This document shows positions 18,359 through 27,006 of a stretch of DNA of 64,000 nt, one piece after another (the first letter of the stretch is position 1; each line of letters starts with the position of its first letter). The stretch spans positions 930,001 through 994,000 of the forward strand of contig NZ_CP111121.1 of assembly GCF_026314945.1 (NCBI RefSeq), in the 5' to 3' direction. This DNA is from Chryseobacterium fluminis. GTDB taxonomy: Bacteria > Bacteroidota > Bacteroidia > Flavobacteriales > Weeksellaceae. The position numbers and the translations under genes are program-made. A model generated the notes under the pieces. That model searched no databases and was not told the origin of the DNA. It worked only from the letters and a program-made list of their open reading frames with translations.

Positions 18359-18690
18359 TCAGTGTGATCCCATTTTTGAAAATAGGTTAATCACCAAAAC
18401 ACCGATTACCATTAATAGTATTCCTATAATTGCCGGCGTATCAGGAATCTGTTTAAAAGCCAGGATCCCGATAATCGTAACAGCTACTATCCCTGTGCCC
18501 GGCCAGACGGCGTAGGCTATTCCTATTGGAACCTGGCGAAGGGTAAGGCTTAACAGGTAAAAGGTCGCCACATATCCTAAAGCAGTAATCACCGAAGGAA
18601 TAACCCGGGTAAACTGTTCTGACTTTTCAAAAAAGTAGTCGCCACAATTTCATATAATGCCAATACCAAATAAATGTAACTACGCATCAT
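18359..18690 (-). pseudogene. Frameshifted SMR-family multidrug efflux gene
   Basis: The 3' part (from 18592) encodes the last three membrane segments of a small multidrug resistance protein (YLLSLTLRQVPIGIAYAVWPG, VLVINLFSK). The missing N-terminus is in another frame, starting at the ATG at 18690: MRSYIYLVLALYEIVATTFLK, with the conserved proton-binding Glu, before it runs into a TGA at 18591. Adding one A to the AAAA run at 18624-18627 joins the frames to give LKKSEQFTRVIPSVITALG, as in EmrE/QacE proteins. The first helix is also one residue shorter than EmrE before the Glu. Either a decayed gene or a base-calling error. Confidence 0.8.
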
Positions 18691-19138
18691 ATAATAACAG
18701 TTTCTGTAAAACTACTGAAAACTGAGATCCTACCCGAAATTCATTTAAAAAGAAACATTAGGTTCACATTAGAGTGATTAAAATTCTAATGTTAATTGTT
18801 TTTTAATGTAAAATTTTCTATCTGTGATAAAATTTTGCTTCTATATTTATTAATATTATGCATATCATTTAATCTTTTTTGTATTATCAAGTCTTAAACA
18901 GAAGCCCTCAAAGCATTAGCAGATTTTTAAAAATTTACAGATAAAACAATAAAAATAACATTAATTTTTGAAAAATGTATTAAATATTTGTAAACAAAAA
19001 GAGACTAAAACTTAACAACAACATACGTAAGTACCTGATAAACATCATAATTATTTCATTTGACACTTCATTATAAAGTGGTAATATTGCAATGTAAAAT
19101 TGATAATAATAAGTCAAATAATTAAAAATAAAACAAAA
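18691..19138. other. Intergenic region with inverted repeat upstream of small ORF
   Basis: 448 bp, strongly AT-rich. It holds an 8-bp inverted repeat ACATTAGA (18766-18773) and TCTAATGT (18785-18792), and the promoter described at 19060. No ORF of note. Confidence 0.4.
19060..19089 (+). promoter_or_regulatory. Promoter of the 26-codon membrane peptide gene
   Basis: TTG (19060-19062), exactly 19 nt, then TAATATTG (19082-19089), one mismatch from TAnnTTTG. It lies 50 nt before the ATG at 19139. A short CACTT/AAGTG inverted repeat sits in the spacer. Confidence 0.6.
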
Positions 19139-19219
19139 ATGGTAACTTACATCGGAATCGCAACATGTTTAGTAGTATTCGCTTCTTATTTTATGACGGT
19201 AAGAAGAGAAAATAACTAG
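19139..19219 (+). CDS. Putative 26-residue single-pass membrane peptide
   Basis: The ORF starts ATG GTA ACT and ends TAG at 19219. The peptide begins MVTYIGIATCLVVFASYF, one uninterrupted hydrophobic span, and ends with a basic/acidic tail MTVRRENN, as in small regulatory or subunit membrane proteins (KdpF, CydX and similar by architecture only; no sequence match claimed). It has its own promoter (19060) and is followed by two hairpins at 19298 and 19380, so it looks like an independent transcript of roughly 300 nt. No recognisable partner gene is adjacent. The transcript could alternatively be a regulatory RNA with an incidental ORF. Confidence 0.5.
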   Translation: MVTYIGIATCLVVFASYFMTVRRENN

Positions 19220-19297
19220 AAACTTTTTAAGGCTGAATCAGTCCAGTATATGAAGATATGATGGTATTGTTATGTTTTAATCTGGATAATCAGATCT

Positions 19298-19326
19298 GCT
19301 CTTTTACTCAACCGGAGTAAAAGAGC
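19298..19326 (+). terminator. 12-bp hairpin downstream of small ORF
   Basis: GCTCTTTTACTC (19298-19309) and GAGTAAAAGAGC (19315-19326) pair perfectly around loop AACCG. There is no U-run behind it, so it may be an RNA structural element or processing site rather than a terminator. Confidence 0.55.
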
Positions 19327-19379
19327 GGCAAAACATAATCTAAAACGCAGACAATTTTAATTTTTATAATAGCCGATAG

Positions 19380-19406
19380 GGTCGAACGAAAGTTCGGCCT
19401 TTTTTA
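19380..19406 (+). terminator. Rho-independent terminator with GAAA loop
   Basis: GGTCGAAC (19380-19387), loop GAAA, GTTCGGCC (19392-19399) with one G-T pair, followed by TTTTTTA. It probably ends the small-ORF transcript. Confidence 0.75.
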
Positions 19407-19584
19407 TTGACATAGAATTTCGAAGAGTGTTTATCATATATAAGGCTCTAATATTAATCACCTAATATTGTTGGATCAATTTAAGTTAAGGCAATTATGA
19501 TAAACGCAACTCTTTCAACTCCTTACATTAATTAAACAGCTGTCAAAATGTTAAAATTATGTTAATTTTACAAATTTAATCTAT

Positions 19585-19610
19585 TTAGTTAGGATAACTA
19601 ACTAAATTTG
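19585..19610 (+). promoter_or_regulatory. Palindromic operator overlapping the -7 box of the MarR operon
   Basis: TTAGTTAG (19585-19592) and CTAACTAA (19598-19605) form a perfect 8-bp inverted repeat with spacer GATAA, overlapping the -7 element TAAATTTG (19603-19610). The position would block RNA polymerase. The MarR protein encoded three genes downstream is the obvious candidate ligand (inference). A related copy occurs at 19889-19910. Confidence 0.7.
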
Positions 19611-19639
19611 CTTCAGTAATTAATTTAATACAATCAACA

Positions 19640-19873
19640 ATGAAAAAATCAGTTTTTTATCATGCAGGATGTCCTGTCTGTGTAAGTGCAGAGCACGACA
19701 TTATCTCATTAATCGGCCAGGAAAATGTGGAAATTGTACATCTTGGAGACAACAGAGAAAGGATTGAAGAAGCTGAAAAGGCAGGTTTAAAGTCTGTCCC
19801 AGCTTTAGTGACACCTAACGGAAATGTTCTTCACATTAATTTCGGTGCGTCTTTAGAAGACGTAAAAGGTTAA
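19640..19873 (+). CDS. Small thioredoxin/glutaredoxin-like protein with CPVC motif
   Basis: A 77-residue thioredoxin-fold protein. The active-site motif is GCPVCVSAEHD near residues 10-20, and the cis-Pro is in SVPALVTPNG; the fold is about the minimum size for a glutaredoxin. It should act in thiol-disulfide exchange in the cytoplasm, since it has no signal peptide. It is the first gene of an operon with DUF2024, MarR, an AAA ATPase and YggS, behind the palindromic operator, so expression is probably released by the MarR repressor under some stress. The redox partner is not known. Confidence 0.8.
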   Translation: MKKSVFYHAGCPVCVSAEHDIISLIGQENVEIVHLGDNRERIEEAEKAGLKSVPALVTPNGNVLHINFGASLEDVKG

Positions 19874-19880
19874 AAAAATT

Positions 19881-19917
19881 TGCTTCACATAGTTAGGACT
19901 ACTACATTTGTGAAGCA
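19881..19917 (+). promoter_or_regulatory. Internal hairpin and second operator-like site in the MarR operon
   Basis: TGCTTCACA (19881-19889) pairs with TGTGAAGCA (19909-19917), with TTTTA behind. The loop carries TAGTTAGGACTACTA, resembling the operator at 19585, and a -7 box TACATTTG (19903-19910). The 12-mer AAATTTGCTTCA also occurs at both sites. It could be an internal promoter/operator or an attenuator. Confidence 0.5.
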
Positions 19918-19951
19918 TTTTATATTATTATCATAAAAAAAATAAGTTAAT

Positions 19952-20215
19952 ATGCAAATAGCAGTCTGGGATACATATGTGACCAAAAAAGACGGATCAG
20001 TAATGCATTTTGATATTATTGCTCCCAGAGAAATTACCGACACCGCAGTTATCTACGGATACGGAAAAGATTATCTAAAGGGAAAAGGAATGGAAAATCC
20101 GGACCTTACCTCTAAAGAATGCAGTTTCTGCCACACCGAGGCGGTACTGCCCGAATGGGAAGCCGAAATCAGAAAAAAAGGCTATACCATTATAGAAATG
20201 GAAAATTGTAATTGA
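19952..20215 (+). CDS. DUF2024 family protein
   Basis: An 87-residue cytosolic protein matching DUF2024: MQIAVWDTYVTKKDGSVMHFDI at the start, a central YGKDYL segment, and a conserved CSFCHTEAV motif with two Cys and a His, followed by a C-terminal GYTIIEMENCN. The Cys/His group could bind metal or take part in thiol chemistry; no function has been shown for the family. It is the second gene of the MarR operon, 78 bp after the thioredoxin-like gene with a hairpin in the gap, and its stop codon overlaps the start of the MarR gene, indicating translational coupling. Confidence 0.8.
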   Translation: MQIAVWDTYVTKKDGSVMHFDIIAPREITDTAVIYGYGKDYLKGKGMENPDLTSKECSFCHTEAVLPEWEAEIRKKGYTIIEMENCN

Positions 20216-20826
20216 TGAATGAATCAGATTTTAATTTAAGACATCAAAACCAGAACACGGAAAGCAAAATCGTAGCTTCTTTAGAGAGGATCTCACAGGC
20301 TTTCCGTGTTTTACTGTGGCAGGAAAGTAAAGAGCATGCATTGAGTCCGATCCAGGTACAGGTTCTCATTTTTCTCCTGAATCACAGTGATGAAAAAAGA
20401 AAGGTAAGCTACCTGGCAGACGAATTCAATATGACGAAAGCTACCATCAGCGAAACCGTAAAATCGCTTGAATTAAAAAATCTGATCACCAAAGAATATG
20501 AACCTCATGATACCCGCAGCTACATCATTCATCTGAGTCAAAAGGGAAAAGAAATAGCGGATAAAACTTCTTATTTTACAAAGGATATCACTGCGCCTGT
20601 CCGGCTGCTGGATGAGGAAAGCAAAGAAAATATGCTCCATAGTCTGTTTGGCATTATCCGGCAGCTCAATATATCGGGAGTTATAACGATTCAGAGAATG
20701 TGTGCAACCTGTGTGTATTTTCGTCCTTCAGAGAATGGAAAAGAGCCTTTCTGTAAACTTCTGGAACGGACTTTATATGCTGAAGATCTGCGGATCGACT
20801 GCCCCGAACATATGATGAAAGTTTAA
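20215..20826 (+). CDS. MarR-family transcriptional regulator with C-terminal cysteine cluster
   Basis: About 204 residues. The TGATG junction with DUF2024 sets the start at 20215. Residues 30-130 form a winged-helix MarR domain: LSPIQVQVLIFLLNHS, then the recognition helix in EFNMTKATISETVKSLELKNLI and the wing with DTRSYIIHLSQKG. After the MarR domain is an added C-terminal part with four cysteines (RMCATCVYFRP, PFCKLL, IDCPEHM), a possible metal or redox sensor. It probably represses its own operon through the palindrome at 19585 and responds to oxidative, electrophile or metal stress; this is inferred from the Cys cluster and neighbours. Confidence 0.85.
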   Translation: MNESDFNLRHQNQNTESKIVASLERISQAFRVLLWQESKEHALSPIQVQVLIFLLNHSDEKRKVSYLADEFNMTKATISETVKSLELKNLITKEYEPHDTRSYIIHLSQKGKEIADKTSYFTKDITAPVRLLDEESKENMLHSLFGIIRQLNISGVITIQRMCATCVYFRPSENGKEPFCKLLERTLYAEDLRIDCPEHMMKV

Positions 20827-20840
20827 TTGAAAATAAAAAA

Positions 20841-21560
20841 ATGAATCTGTACAACCTTATAATTCAGGATAAAGAGCCTGTAACGCTGAACGATGTTTTC
20901 CTTGACCCGCAAAATAAGGAACAATTTGTACAGCTGATCAAAGAAAATACCTATTCAAAAGAATTACAGGAGTATGGTCTCCCCGTCAACAATAAGATCC
21001 TTCTGCAGGGGAGTTCAGGATGCGGAAAAACCATGACGGCCAAGGCAGTCGCTAATGCTTTGGGTAAAAATATCATTATCCTTAATTTAAGCAATATTGT
21101 CTCTTCAAGAATTGGGGAAACCTCCCAGAATATTAAAATGATTTTTGATAAGGCTGCACGTGAAAGATCGGTCCTTTTTCTTGATGAGCTCGATCAGATC
21201 GGTAAAGCGAGGGGCAGCGATGACAAAGATGTGGGCGAAATGAGACGTCTTGTAAACACCCTGATCCAGCTGATCGATTATTTTCCCGAAAATGCACTGC
21301 TGCTGTGCGCGACCAATCATCCGGAAATCATAGATGCAGCGCTGATCAGACGTTTTCAGCTAAAAATTAATTATGAAATGCCTTCCAATGATTTTCTGGA
21401 CCGTTTTTATGATAATTTACTATCGAAATTCCCTGAAGATTTAGGAAAAATTGACCGGAAGTATGGGGTTTCTTTTGCTGAAGCAAAAGACCATACTTTT
21501 ACCGTAGTGAAAGGAAATTTAATCCGTAAACTGGAAATTCAACATCAAACACAGTCATGA
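20841..21560 (+). CDS. AAA-family ATPase (single domain)
   Basis: A 239-residue classic AAA ATPase: Walker A LLQGSSGCGKTMTAKAV (about residues 53-69), Walker B SVLFLDELDQIG, a sensor region LLLCATNHPEIID and arginine finger-like residues in AALIRRFQL. Only a short N-terminal region precedes the AAA core, so it has no visible substrate domain and may work with a partner. It is the fourth gene of the MarR operon, 14 bp after the regulator, and overlaps the YggS start by 4 bp (ATGA), a sign of tight coupling. Function unknown; protein remodelling or disassembly is the family norm. Confidence 0.87.
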   Translation: MNLYNLIIQDKEPVTLNDVFLDPQNKEQFVQLIKENTYSKELQEYGLPVNNKILLQGSSGCGKTMTAKAVANALGKNIIILNLSNIVSSRIGETSQNIKMIFDKAARERSVLFLDELDQIGKARGSDDKDVGEMRRLVNTLIQLIDYFPENALLLCATNHPEIIDAALIRRFQLKINYEMPSNDFLDRFYDNLLSKFPEDLGKIDRKYGVSFAEAKDHTFTVVKGNLIRKLEIQHQTQS

Positions 21561-22288
21561 AAGAAAATCTGCTCCACAACCTGAAGATCATCAACCAAAG
21601 AATAAAAAATGCCTGTATCCGTACAGGCCGGAATGTTGATGAGGTAAAATTATTACTGGCCACAAAAACCGTTTCAGCAGAAAGAATAAAAATAGCTCTG
21701 GAAAACGGAGAAACTTTAATTGCCGAAAATAAAGTTCAGGAATTAAAGGAAAAATATGAAGATTTAAAAAATATCCCTCACGAAAATCATTTTATCGGGC
21801 ATCTTCAGACCAATAAAATAAAGGATATTCTGAAGTATGACGTCAGCTGCGTCCAATCTGTTGACCGTCTTGAACTTGCCGAAAAACTTCACCAGAGACT
21901 TTTAACGGAAGGAAGAACCATGGATATCTTTATTCAGGTGAATACTTCAAATGAAGAAAGTAAGTTCGGTATTCATCCCGATCTTGCTATCGATCTGGTA
22001 AAAAAAGTGGCTGAACTGAATAGCTTAAGAATCAGAGGCCTCATGACCATCGGCTTATTCAGTGCTGAAACCGAGAAGGTACGTGCCTGCTTTAAAATTC
22101 TGAAAAACCTCCAGCAGGAAATCATCCGTCAAAATATCCCGGATGTGGAGGTGAAAGAACTGTCGATGGGAATGAGCGGAGATCTCGAAACAGCCATTGA
22201 AGAAGGTTCTACCATGGTGCGGGTGGGAACAGCCGTTTTCGGGGAGAGGATTTACCCGGATTCCTACTATTGGGATGAAGGAAAGTGA
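21557..22288 (+). CDS. yggS: YggS-family pyridoxal phosphate homeostasis protein
   Basis: A 243-residue PLP-binding protein with the alanine-racemase N-terminal barrel only. The PLP lysine is in VKLLLATKTVSAERI, and other signatures are FIGHLQTNKIKDIL, SVDRLELAEKL and the C-terminal ELSMGMSGDLETAIEEGSTMVRVGTAVFG. The family (YggS/PipY/PLPBP) binds PLP without catalysis and balances vitamin B6 and amino-acid pools. Its place as the last gene of a MarR-controlled thioredoxin-like/AAA operon is unusual, as it is more often beside pyrroline reductase or cell division genes. Overlap with the AAA gene supports joint translation. Confidence 0.92.
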   Translation: MKENLLHNLKIINQRIKNACIRTGRNVDEVKLLLATKTVSAERIKIALENGETLIAENKVQELKEKYEDLKNIPHENHFIGHLQTNKIKDILKYDVSCVQSVDRLELAEKLHQRLLTEGRTMDIFIQVNTSNEESKFGIHPDLAIDLVKKVAELNSLRIRGLMTIGLFSAETEKVRACFKILKNLQQEIIRQNIPDVEVKELSMGMSGDLETAIEEGSTMVRVGTAVFGERIYPDSYYWDEGK

Positions 22289-22340
22289 TAAACAACGAAT
22301 GGGCATTCAGAATAGATAATTAATCAGCACCATCATTTCT

Positions 22341-22793
22341 ATGAAATTACACAAAAGGAAATTTTACGAGATTAAAAAATTACTGGAATCCAAATTGGGA
22401 GATGAAGTAATTTCTCATGATGAAAACGGAAGTGAATTTCTTGAAATAAAAAAGACCCGATTCTGGCTGAGCGCCGACAGCAGCGAATTTACTGTAGGAT
22501 ACGGGGCCAACCACACCCATTTCAGTGAAGATTACGGAAATTTATACGATGGAATTATTCAGGTATTCGATCTCTTAACCCATAGGGTAAAAACAACAGA
22601 TTTTATAAAGGGGCATACTGTTTTCCGAACTGTTGTTGAAATCGAGTATCCCGATTCCAAATGTATTTCTATTGGAGAAACAAGGTTATTATTTTATCCT
22701 TTCTGGAAAAAAACAAAGATTGAAACTTCTGTTACAGATCCAATATTGTGCAGGAAAGAAATTGAAATGGAAGTGAATAAAATAATCAACTAA
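22341..22793 (+). CDS. Hypothetical protein of 150 residues
   Basis: I do not recognise a family. The protein has no signal peptide or membrane segment and looks soluble and mixed alpha/beta: an N-terminal helix rich in Lys (MKLHKRKFYEIKKLLESKLG), then beta-like stretches (FLEIKKTRFWLSADSSEFTV) with a His-containing turn (GYGANHTHFSEDYGNLYDG). Such small single-domain proteins are sometimes immunity or SMI1-like proteins, but nothing here proves it and there is no toxin gene beside it. It starts 52 bp after yggS and could be read through from that operon. Confidence 0.6.
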   Translation: MKLHKRKFYEIKKLLESKLGDEVISHDENGSEFLEIKKTRFWLSADSSEFTVGYGANHTHFSEDYGNLYDGIIQVFDLLTHRVKTTDFIKGHTVFRTVVEIEYPDSKCISIGETRLLFYPFWKKTKIETSVTDPILCRKEIEMEVNKIIN

Positions 22794-22835
22794 AAAGCTG
22801 CTGATTTACTGACAGGTAACTATCGGGTTATTTTA

Positions 22836-22868
22836 TTGAAGGACTACAAGATTTTGTTTATATATTTG
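22836..22868 (+). promoter_or_regulatory. Promoter of the ankyrin-repeat gene
   Basis: TTG (22836-22838), 22 nt, TATATTTG (22861-22868), a full TAnnTTTG match. The ATG at 22898 follows 29 nt later. Confidence 0.55.
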
Positions 22869-22897
22869 GCCGGTTAAAATTACCATAAAACTTATCT

Positions 22898-23623
22898 ATG
22901 AAAACTAAAAGTCTATCCATTGCCTTATCATTTTTTGCCTTTTCTACAGTCTTTTCCCAAAAAATATTTACGGCTATTGAAAATCAGGATCTTGAGAAAG
23001 TCAGTACATTATTGGAAAAAGGAGAAGACATTAATCAAAAATCAAAAGAATATCATCTCACCCCTCTGTATGCAGCAGTAGGAACAGGAAATTATAAAAT
23101 TGTCGAACTACTGATAAAAAAGGGAGCCAATGTAAATACCGTATTAGAGACTACCGCCACACCACTGAATTTTGCAGCACAGGAAGGATATACTGAAATT
23201 GCAGAACTTCTTTTAAAAAATAATGCAAATCCGAATTTTCAGGATGTAAACGGGTGGACTTCATTACGCTTTGCTGCAAGGAATAATCAGATGGAAATCG
23301 TAAAACTGCTGGTTGAAAAGAAAGCAACCGTAGATACAAAAGCAACAGATCTGGCTACCCCTCTTGCAAGTGCCATTGGAAAGGGTTATCTGAATATTGC
23401 CGAATACCTTATTAAAAACGGTGCAGACATCAATAATGTTGATAAAGATCACGAAACTCCCCTTATGTATTGTGCGCAGGGAGGAAATATTGAAGCGGTC
23501 AGATTTTTACTATCCTACAAGCCGGATTTAACGGTAAAAAATAAAGACGGAAAGACCGCTCTGGAAATGGCCGAAGAAAAAGGGAATACAGAAATTGTGA
23601 ACCTTTTACAGAATAATAAATAG
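22898..23623 (+). CDS. Exported ankyrin-repeat protein
   Basis: A 241-residue protein with a signal peptide (MKTKSLSIALSFFAFSTVFSQ) and then six to seven ankyrin repeats of about 33 residues, recognisable by HLTPLYAAVGTGNYKIVELL, ATPLNFAAQEGYTEIAELLL, WTSLRFAARNNQMEIVKLL and ETPLMYCAQGGNIEAVRFLL. Ankyrin repeats bind proteins; an exported copy probably works in the periplasm, perhaps protecting or inhibiting a partner such as a toxin or catalase, as suggested for other bacterial ankyrin proteins. No partner gene is adjacent. It has its own promoter and a terminator at 23753. Confidence 0.88.
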   Translation: MKTKSLSIALSFFAFSTVFSQKIFTAIENQDLEKVSTLLEKGEDINQKSKEYHLTPLYAAVGTGNYKIVELLIKKGANVNTVLETTATPLNFAAQEGYTEIAELLLKNNANPNFQDVNGWTSLRFAARNNQMEIVKLLVEKKATVDTKATDLATPLASAIGKGYLNIAEYLIKNGADINNVDKDHETPLMYCAQGGNIEAVRFLLSYKPDLTVKNKDGKTALEMAEEKGNTEIVNLLQNNK

Positions 23624-23752
23624 GTAAAGCCCAATCTTACATTACATTTCCGTAAGAATTAAAGTATATTTAAAGTAAATGAAAAAATTCTTGTTAATAT
23701 CAGGTAATGGTAATTAGCAATTAAGAGCGGAATTTGGATGTGGATTCAATAT

Positions 23753-23787
23753 AAATCCCTTTCAGTGAATCACTGAAAGGGATTTTT
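23753..23787. terminator. Bidirectional 15-bp terminator
   Basis: AAATCCCTTTCAGTG (23753-23767), loop AAT, CACTGAAAGGGATTT (23771-23785), then TT. Perfectly paired; it serves the ankyrin gene and the convergent pectate-lyase gene. Confidence 0.85.
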
Positions 23788-23817
23788 GTACAAAAATTAT
23801 TAATATGCGTGTTCTAT

Positions 23818-26813
23818 TTATTTCACCATAACTTTAAAATTACTGTTCAGATTTTCTCCTGATACATTGAGAATATAATTTCCTGATGCTTTTTTATCGG
23901 TCATATTCAGTTTAAAAATTCCGTTGCCGTCCGCATTAATGTTCTGTTTTAAAATGATCTTTCCGGTCATATCAAATAAAGTTGCTGTCAGGCTCGACTT
24001 TTTATATTCCGGAAGCTGAATGAATATCTGGTCTTTTACAGGATTCGGATAGACGGTTCCCGTATTTTTACTGATGCTGAATTCTTTATTTCCCAATACA
24101 GACTGATTGTACAGATTATAAATTTCTGTGGGAGATAATGCATAGTTGTACATTTTAAGTTCATCAAACGCGCCTTTGTAAGGAGCAGGAGTATTGGCCG
24201 CAGACAAAAATTCAAGTTCACCGATATTTCCAATGACCAGATCACTCGCTTCACCGATTCCGGTAACGGCAGTTTCGTCACCTTCCACACTTAAAACGCC
24301 ATTGGTATAAATTCTCATTTTATGTGCCGTAATATCTCTCATAATGACAACATGAACCCAATTTCCGGTAAAATAATTGGCAATAGGTGAAGTGATTCTT
24401 TTTTCGTAACATCATCATCGATTGCATATCTTAGCTGCCCTCCTTTAATTTCTATATTAAAACGTTTACCCGTAGCCCCGGTCGCTGTATTTTTGGTGAA
24501 TGAACCTTTGCACAATACATAAAGACTTGTTGCCGAAGAAGATGGAATCATACTTGACGGAGCCTTCATCCAGTAAGAAACAGTGAAAGAATTATTATTA
24601 AACATGATCTGATCCTGATGTGGAATACTCGCAATGTAAGCGTTCGGTGCTGTTGCAAAATCAAGCGCATAATTTTCTTTTCCCGGAACTCTTACGCTCG
24701 CATTATCGTAGGCAGCATCCAAAATGCCGTTATTGGCGTAAGAGGTTACATCTGCAATCTGTTCGCCTGCAGCCGGCGCTTCTGAGAACGGCCAGTTTCC
24801 GACAATACCCGGCGTCAGAGCGCGAAAACTCCAGACATCTCCTGTCACACTGCCTAGATTATTAGAAGCATCAATTCTCCAGTAATAATTTGTCGCCATA
24901 TTTAAATTGGTGAGTTGATATGACGGCACAGCAGCATACGGGATATTGGCTATATTATTCAGGTTTTGGGGATCAGTCCCGAAATAAACCGAATAGGTTG
25001 CTGTGTTTGAACTGCCGGTCCATTTTAGAAGAAAATTTCCGTTATTCAGTTCTACATTATTATTCCCATTCGCCGGAGTGGGAGTAGCTGCTTTTCCGGG
25101 AGCTGACGGAACCGGAGGGGTGGTAACCGATACCTCTGATGTGTAAACTGAAGATTCGGTTGCATTAATAGCTTTAACTCTGTAATAATACTGAGTATTA
25201 GGTGTTAAAGCTGTTTCATTATAACTGGTTGAATTGGCGGGAAGTGTTGCAATAACAGAAAAGGAAGTTCCGTTGGTAGAGCGCTCCAGGACGTAATTTG
25301 TTTCGTTAGTTGCATTATCACTCCAATTCACGATTAATGAACTTGATGTCGGGCTTCCGGCTGTAGTGGCATTTGTAAAGTTAAGATTCGTAGGAGGGAT
25401 GATAAAATCCGGAGCTGTGGTATTTGGCAGACTGTTGATATACACCTCAATATTCAGATACGGAGCGTGTGTTGCGCTTACCGCTAAGGCATCAAAGACA
25501 TTTGGATTCAGTCCATTGGCTATTTCCCATGCATTCGGCATCCCGTCATTATCTGTATCCACAGGAGCCGGAGCTCCATAAACATGTCCTGCTCCCCCAT
25601 TCGTAAATCCAAACTGAGTCGTTAAATCACTCTGTACATATACATAAGTGGCAGTGGTTCCCTTCGACATCAGGTCGGAAATCATTAAGTTGTCGACCTG
25701 GTCGCGTCTTGGGTAAGATGCTCCTACCCCTGCAACGATGTTATTATACGCACCCTGAGCCGTTAGTGCAGGATTTTTCATCGGATAATCATATGCAGAA
25801 GACTGAATTGCCGCAAGGTCTCCCACCGGATATCCCGTTAAATTCTGAGGAACTAAAGTGCCGTCCAGAACTCCGTTTTTATTGTTATCAAAATAGTTCC
25901 CGGAACCATATAAATTGAAATTGGCATTTCCGACACTGAATGGAGTACTCACCGCACTGTTGGTATTCGGGCCTCCGATAAAATAATTATTAATGATATT
26001 GGCAAAAGAACTTCCTGCAGAATCTCCACCCATAATATACGCTTCACCCGACTGCGTATGTCCATAGGTATTGCCATAATTTCCCCAGTTGTAGACTACG
26101 TTATTGACGAATTCATTTATTCCTTTTACTTTGTTATTACGGGTTTTGTTACAGATATATAAATTTCCGATTAAGCTTATTTTACCGCCGGCCGGTGGCT
26201 GCATTAATCCTCCTGCTGAATGATTATGACGATGCAGTCCTTGTCCAATAATCGAATTCTGAATGGTGATATTATCCGGACTCGTCCCATTATTGTCCCA
26301 GTTGACTGAAAAAACTTCATCTGTTCCCCAGGTAAATGTCATATGATCCAGGATGATATTCGCGCCATTGGATATTCCTGAAGCATCCTGGTTTTGAGAG
26401 GTCCCTCCATAACGGATCCGGAAATACCGGGCAATTGTATTATTAGCTCCTGAAAATGAAACCCGAGGTCCTAAAAATAGGATACCCTCTCCGGGAGCAG
26501 TCTGTCCCGCAATGGTGGTGTTGGGAGCTACCGCGACAATGGACTGTAAATTTACAATTCCACCCACTTTAAATATCACAAAACGCCCAGGCTGGCTCAC
26601 GGCATCACGAAATGATCCCGGACCACTGTCATTTAAATTGGTTACCAGATAAATCTGAGGATTGGCAGCGCCTCTCGCTCCTGTGGTGTATCTTCCAAAA
26701 CCGGTAGCTTCGGGAAAGGCTAAAGTCTGAGCGTCAAGTTCTGAAGTGGAAAATGATAACCCGCAAAACAGCAATGAGGTAAAAGTTTGTTTAATGAGTA
26801 ACGATGTATTCAT
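23818..26813 (-). pseudogene. Frameshifted secreted pectate lyase-like protein with FN3, LamG and T9SS domains
   Basis: Two adjacent minus-strand frames form one gene. The first (26813 to 24339) has a signal peptide, a polysaccharide lyase 1-type beta-helix (FPEATGFGRYTTGARGA, NTTIAGQTAPGEGI, NIILDHMTFTWGTDE), a calcium motif DTDNDGMPNAWE, two FN3-like domains and the start of a LamG domain, then shifts at a run of six A (24399-24404). The second (24342 to 23818) gives the rest of LamG and a T9SS sorting domain starting near TVYPNPVKDQIFIQL. One extra A joins them (TKKRITSPIANYFTGNWVHV) into about 998 residues. As read, the product would lack its secretion signal. Confidence 0.85.
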
Positions 26814-27006
26814 AAGATTAATTTTGTGTGAACTAATCTAAACACAAACGGAAATACCGGCATCCTGTTGCATCCTGCTACTACCTATATATCAATTAAT
26901 TACACTAAACAAAGCATATCTACCTGTTTTTCTCTGTTTTGAGATAAATTTTCATTGGATAGCATATTGTTATTATTTCAAAAAAACACGATCCGGATTG
27001 TTGTCC

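Noticed and set aside
18359..18592. Treating the 77-codon SMR fragment as a real short gene starting at GTG
   Set aside because: It would lack the first helix and the essential Glu, which are present upstream in another frame.
19139..19219. KdpF identity for the 26-residue peptide
   Set aside because: No kdpA or kdpB gene follows and the sequence does not match beyond being one hydrophobic helix.
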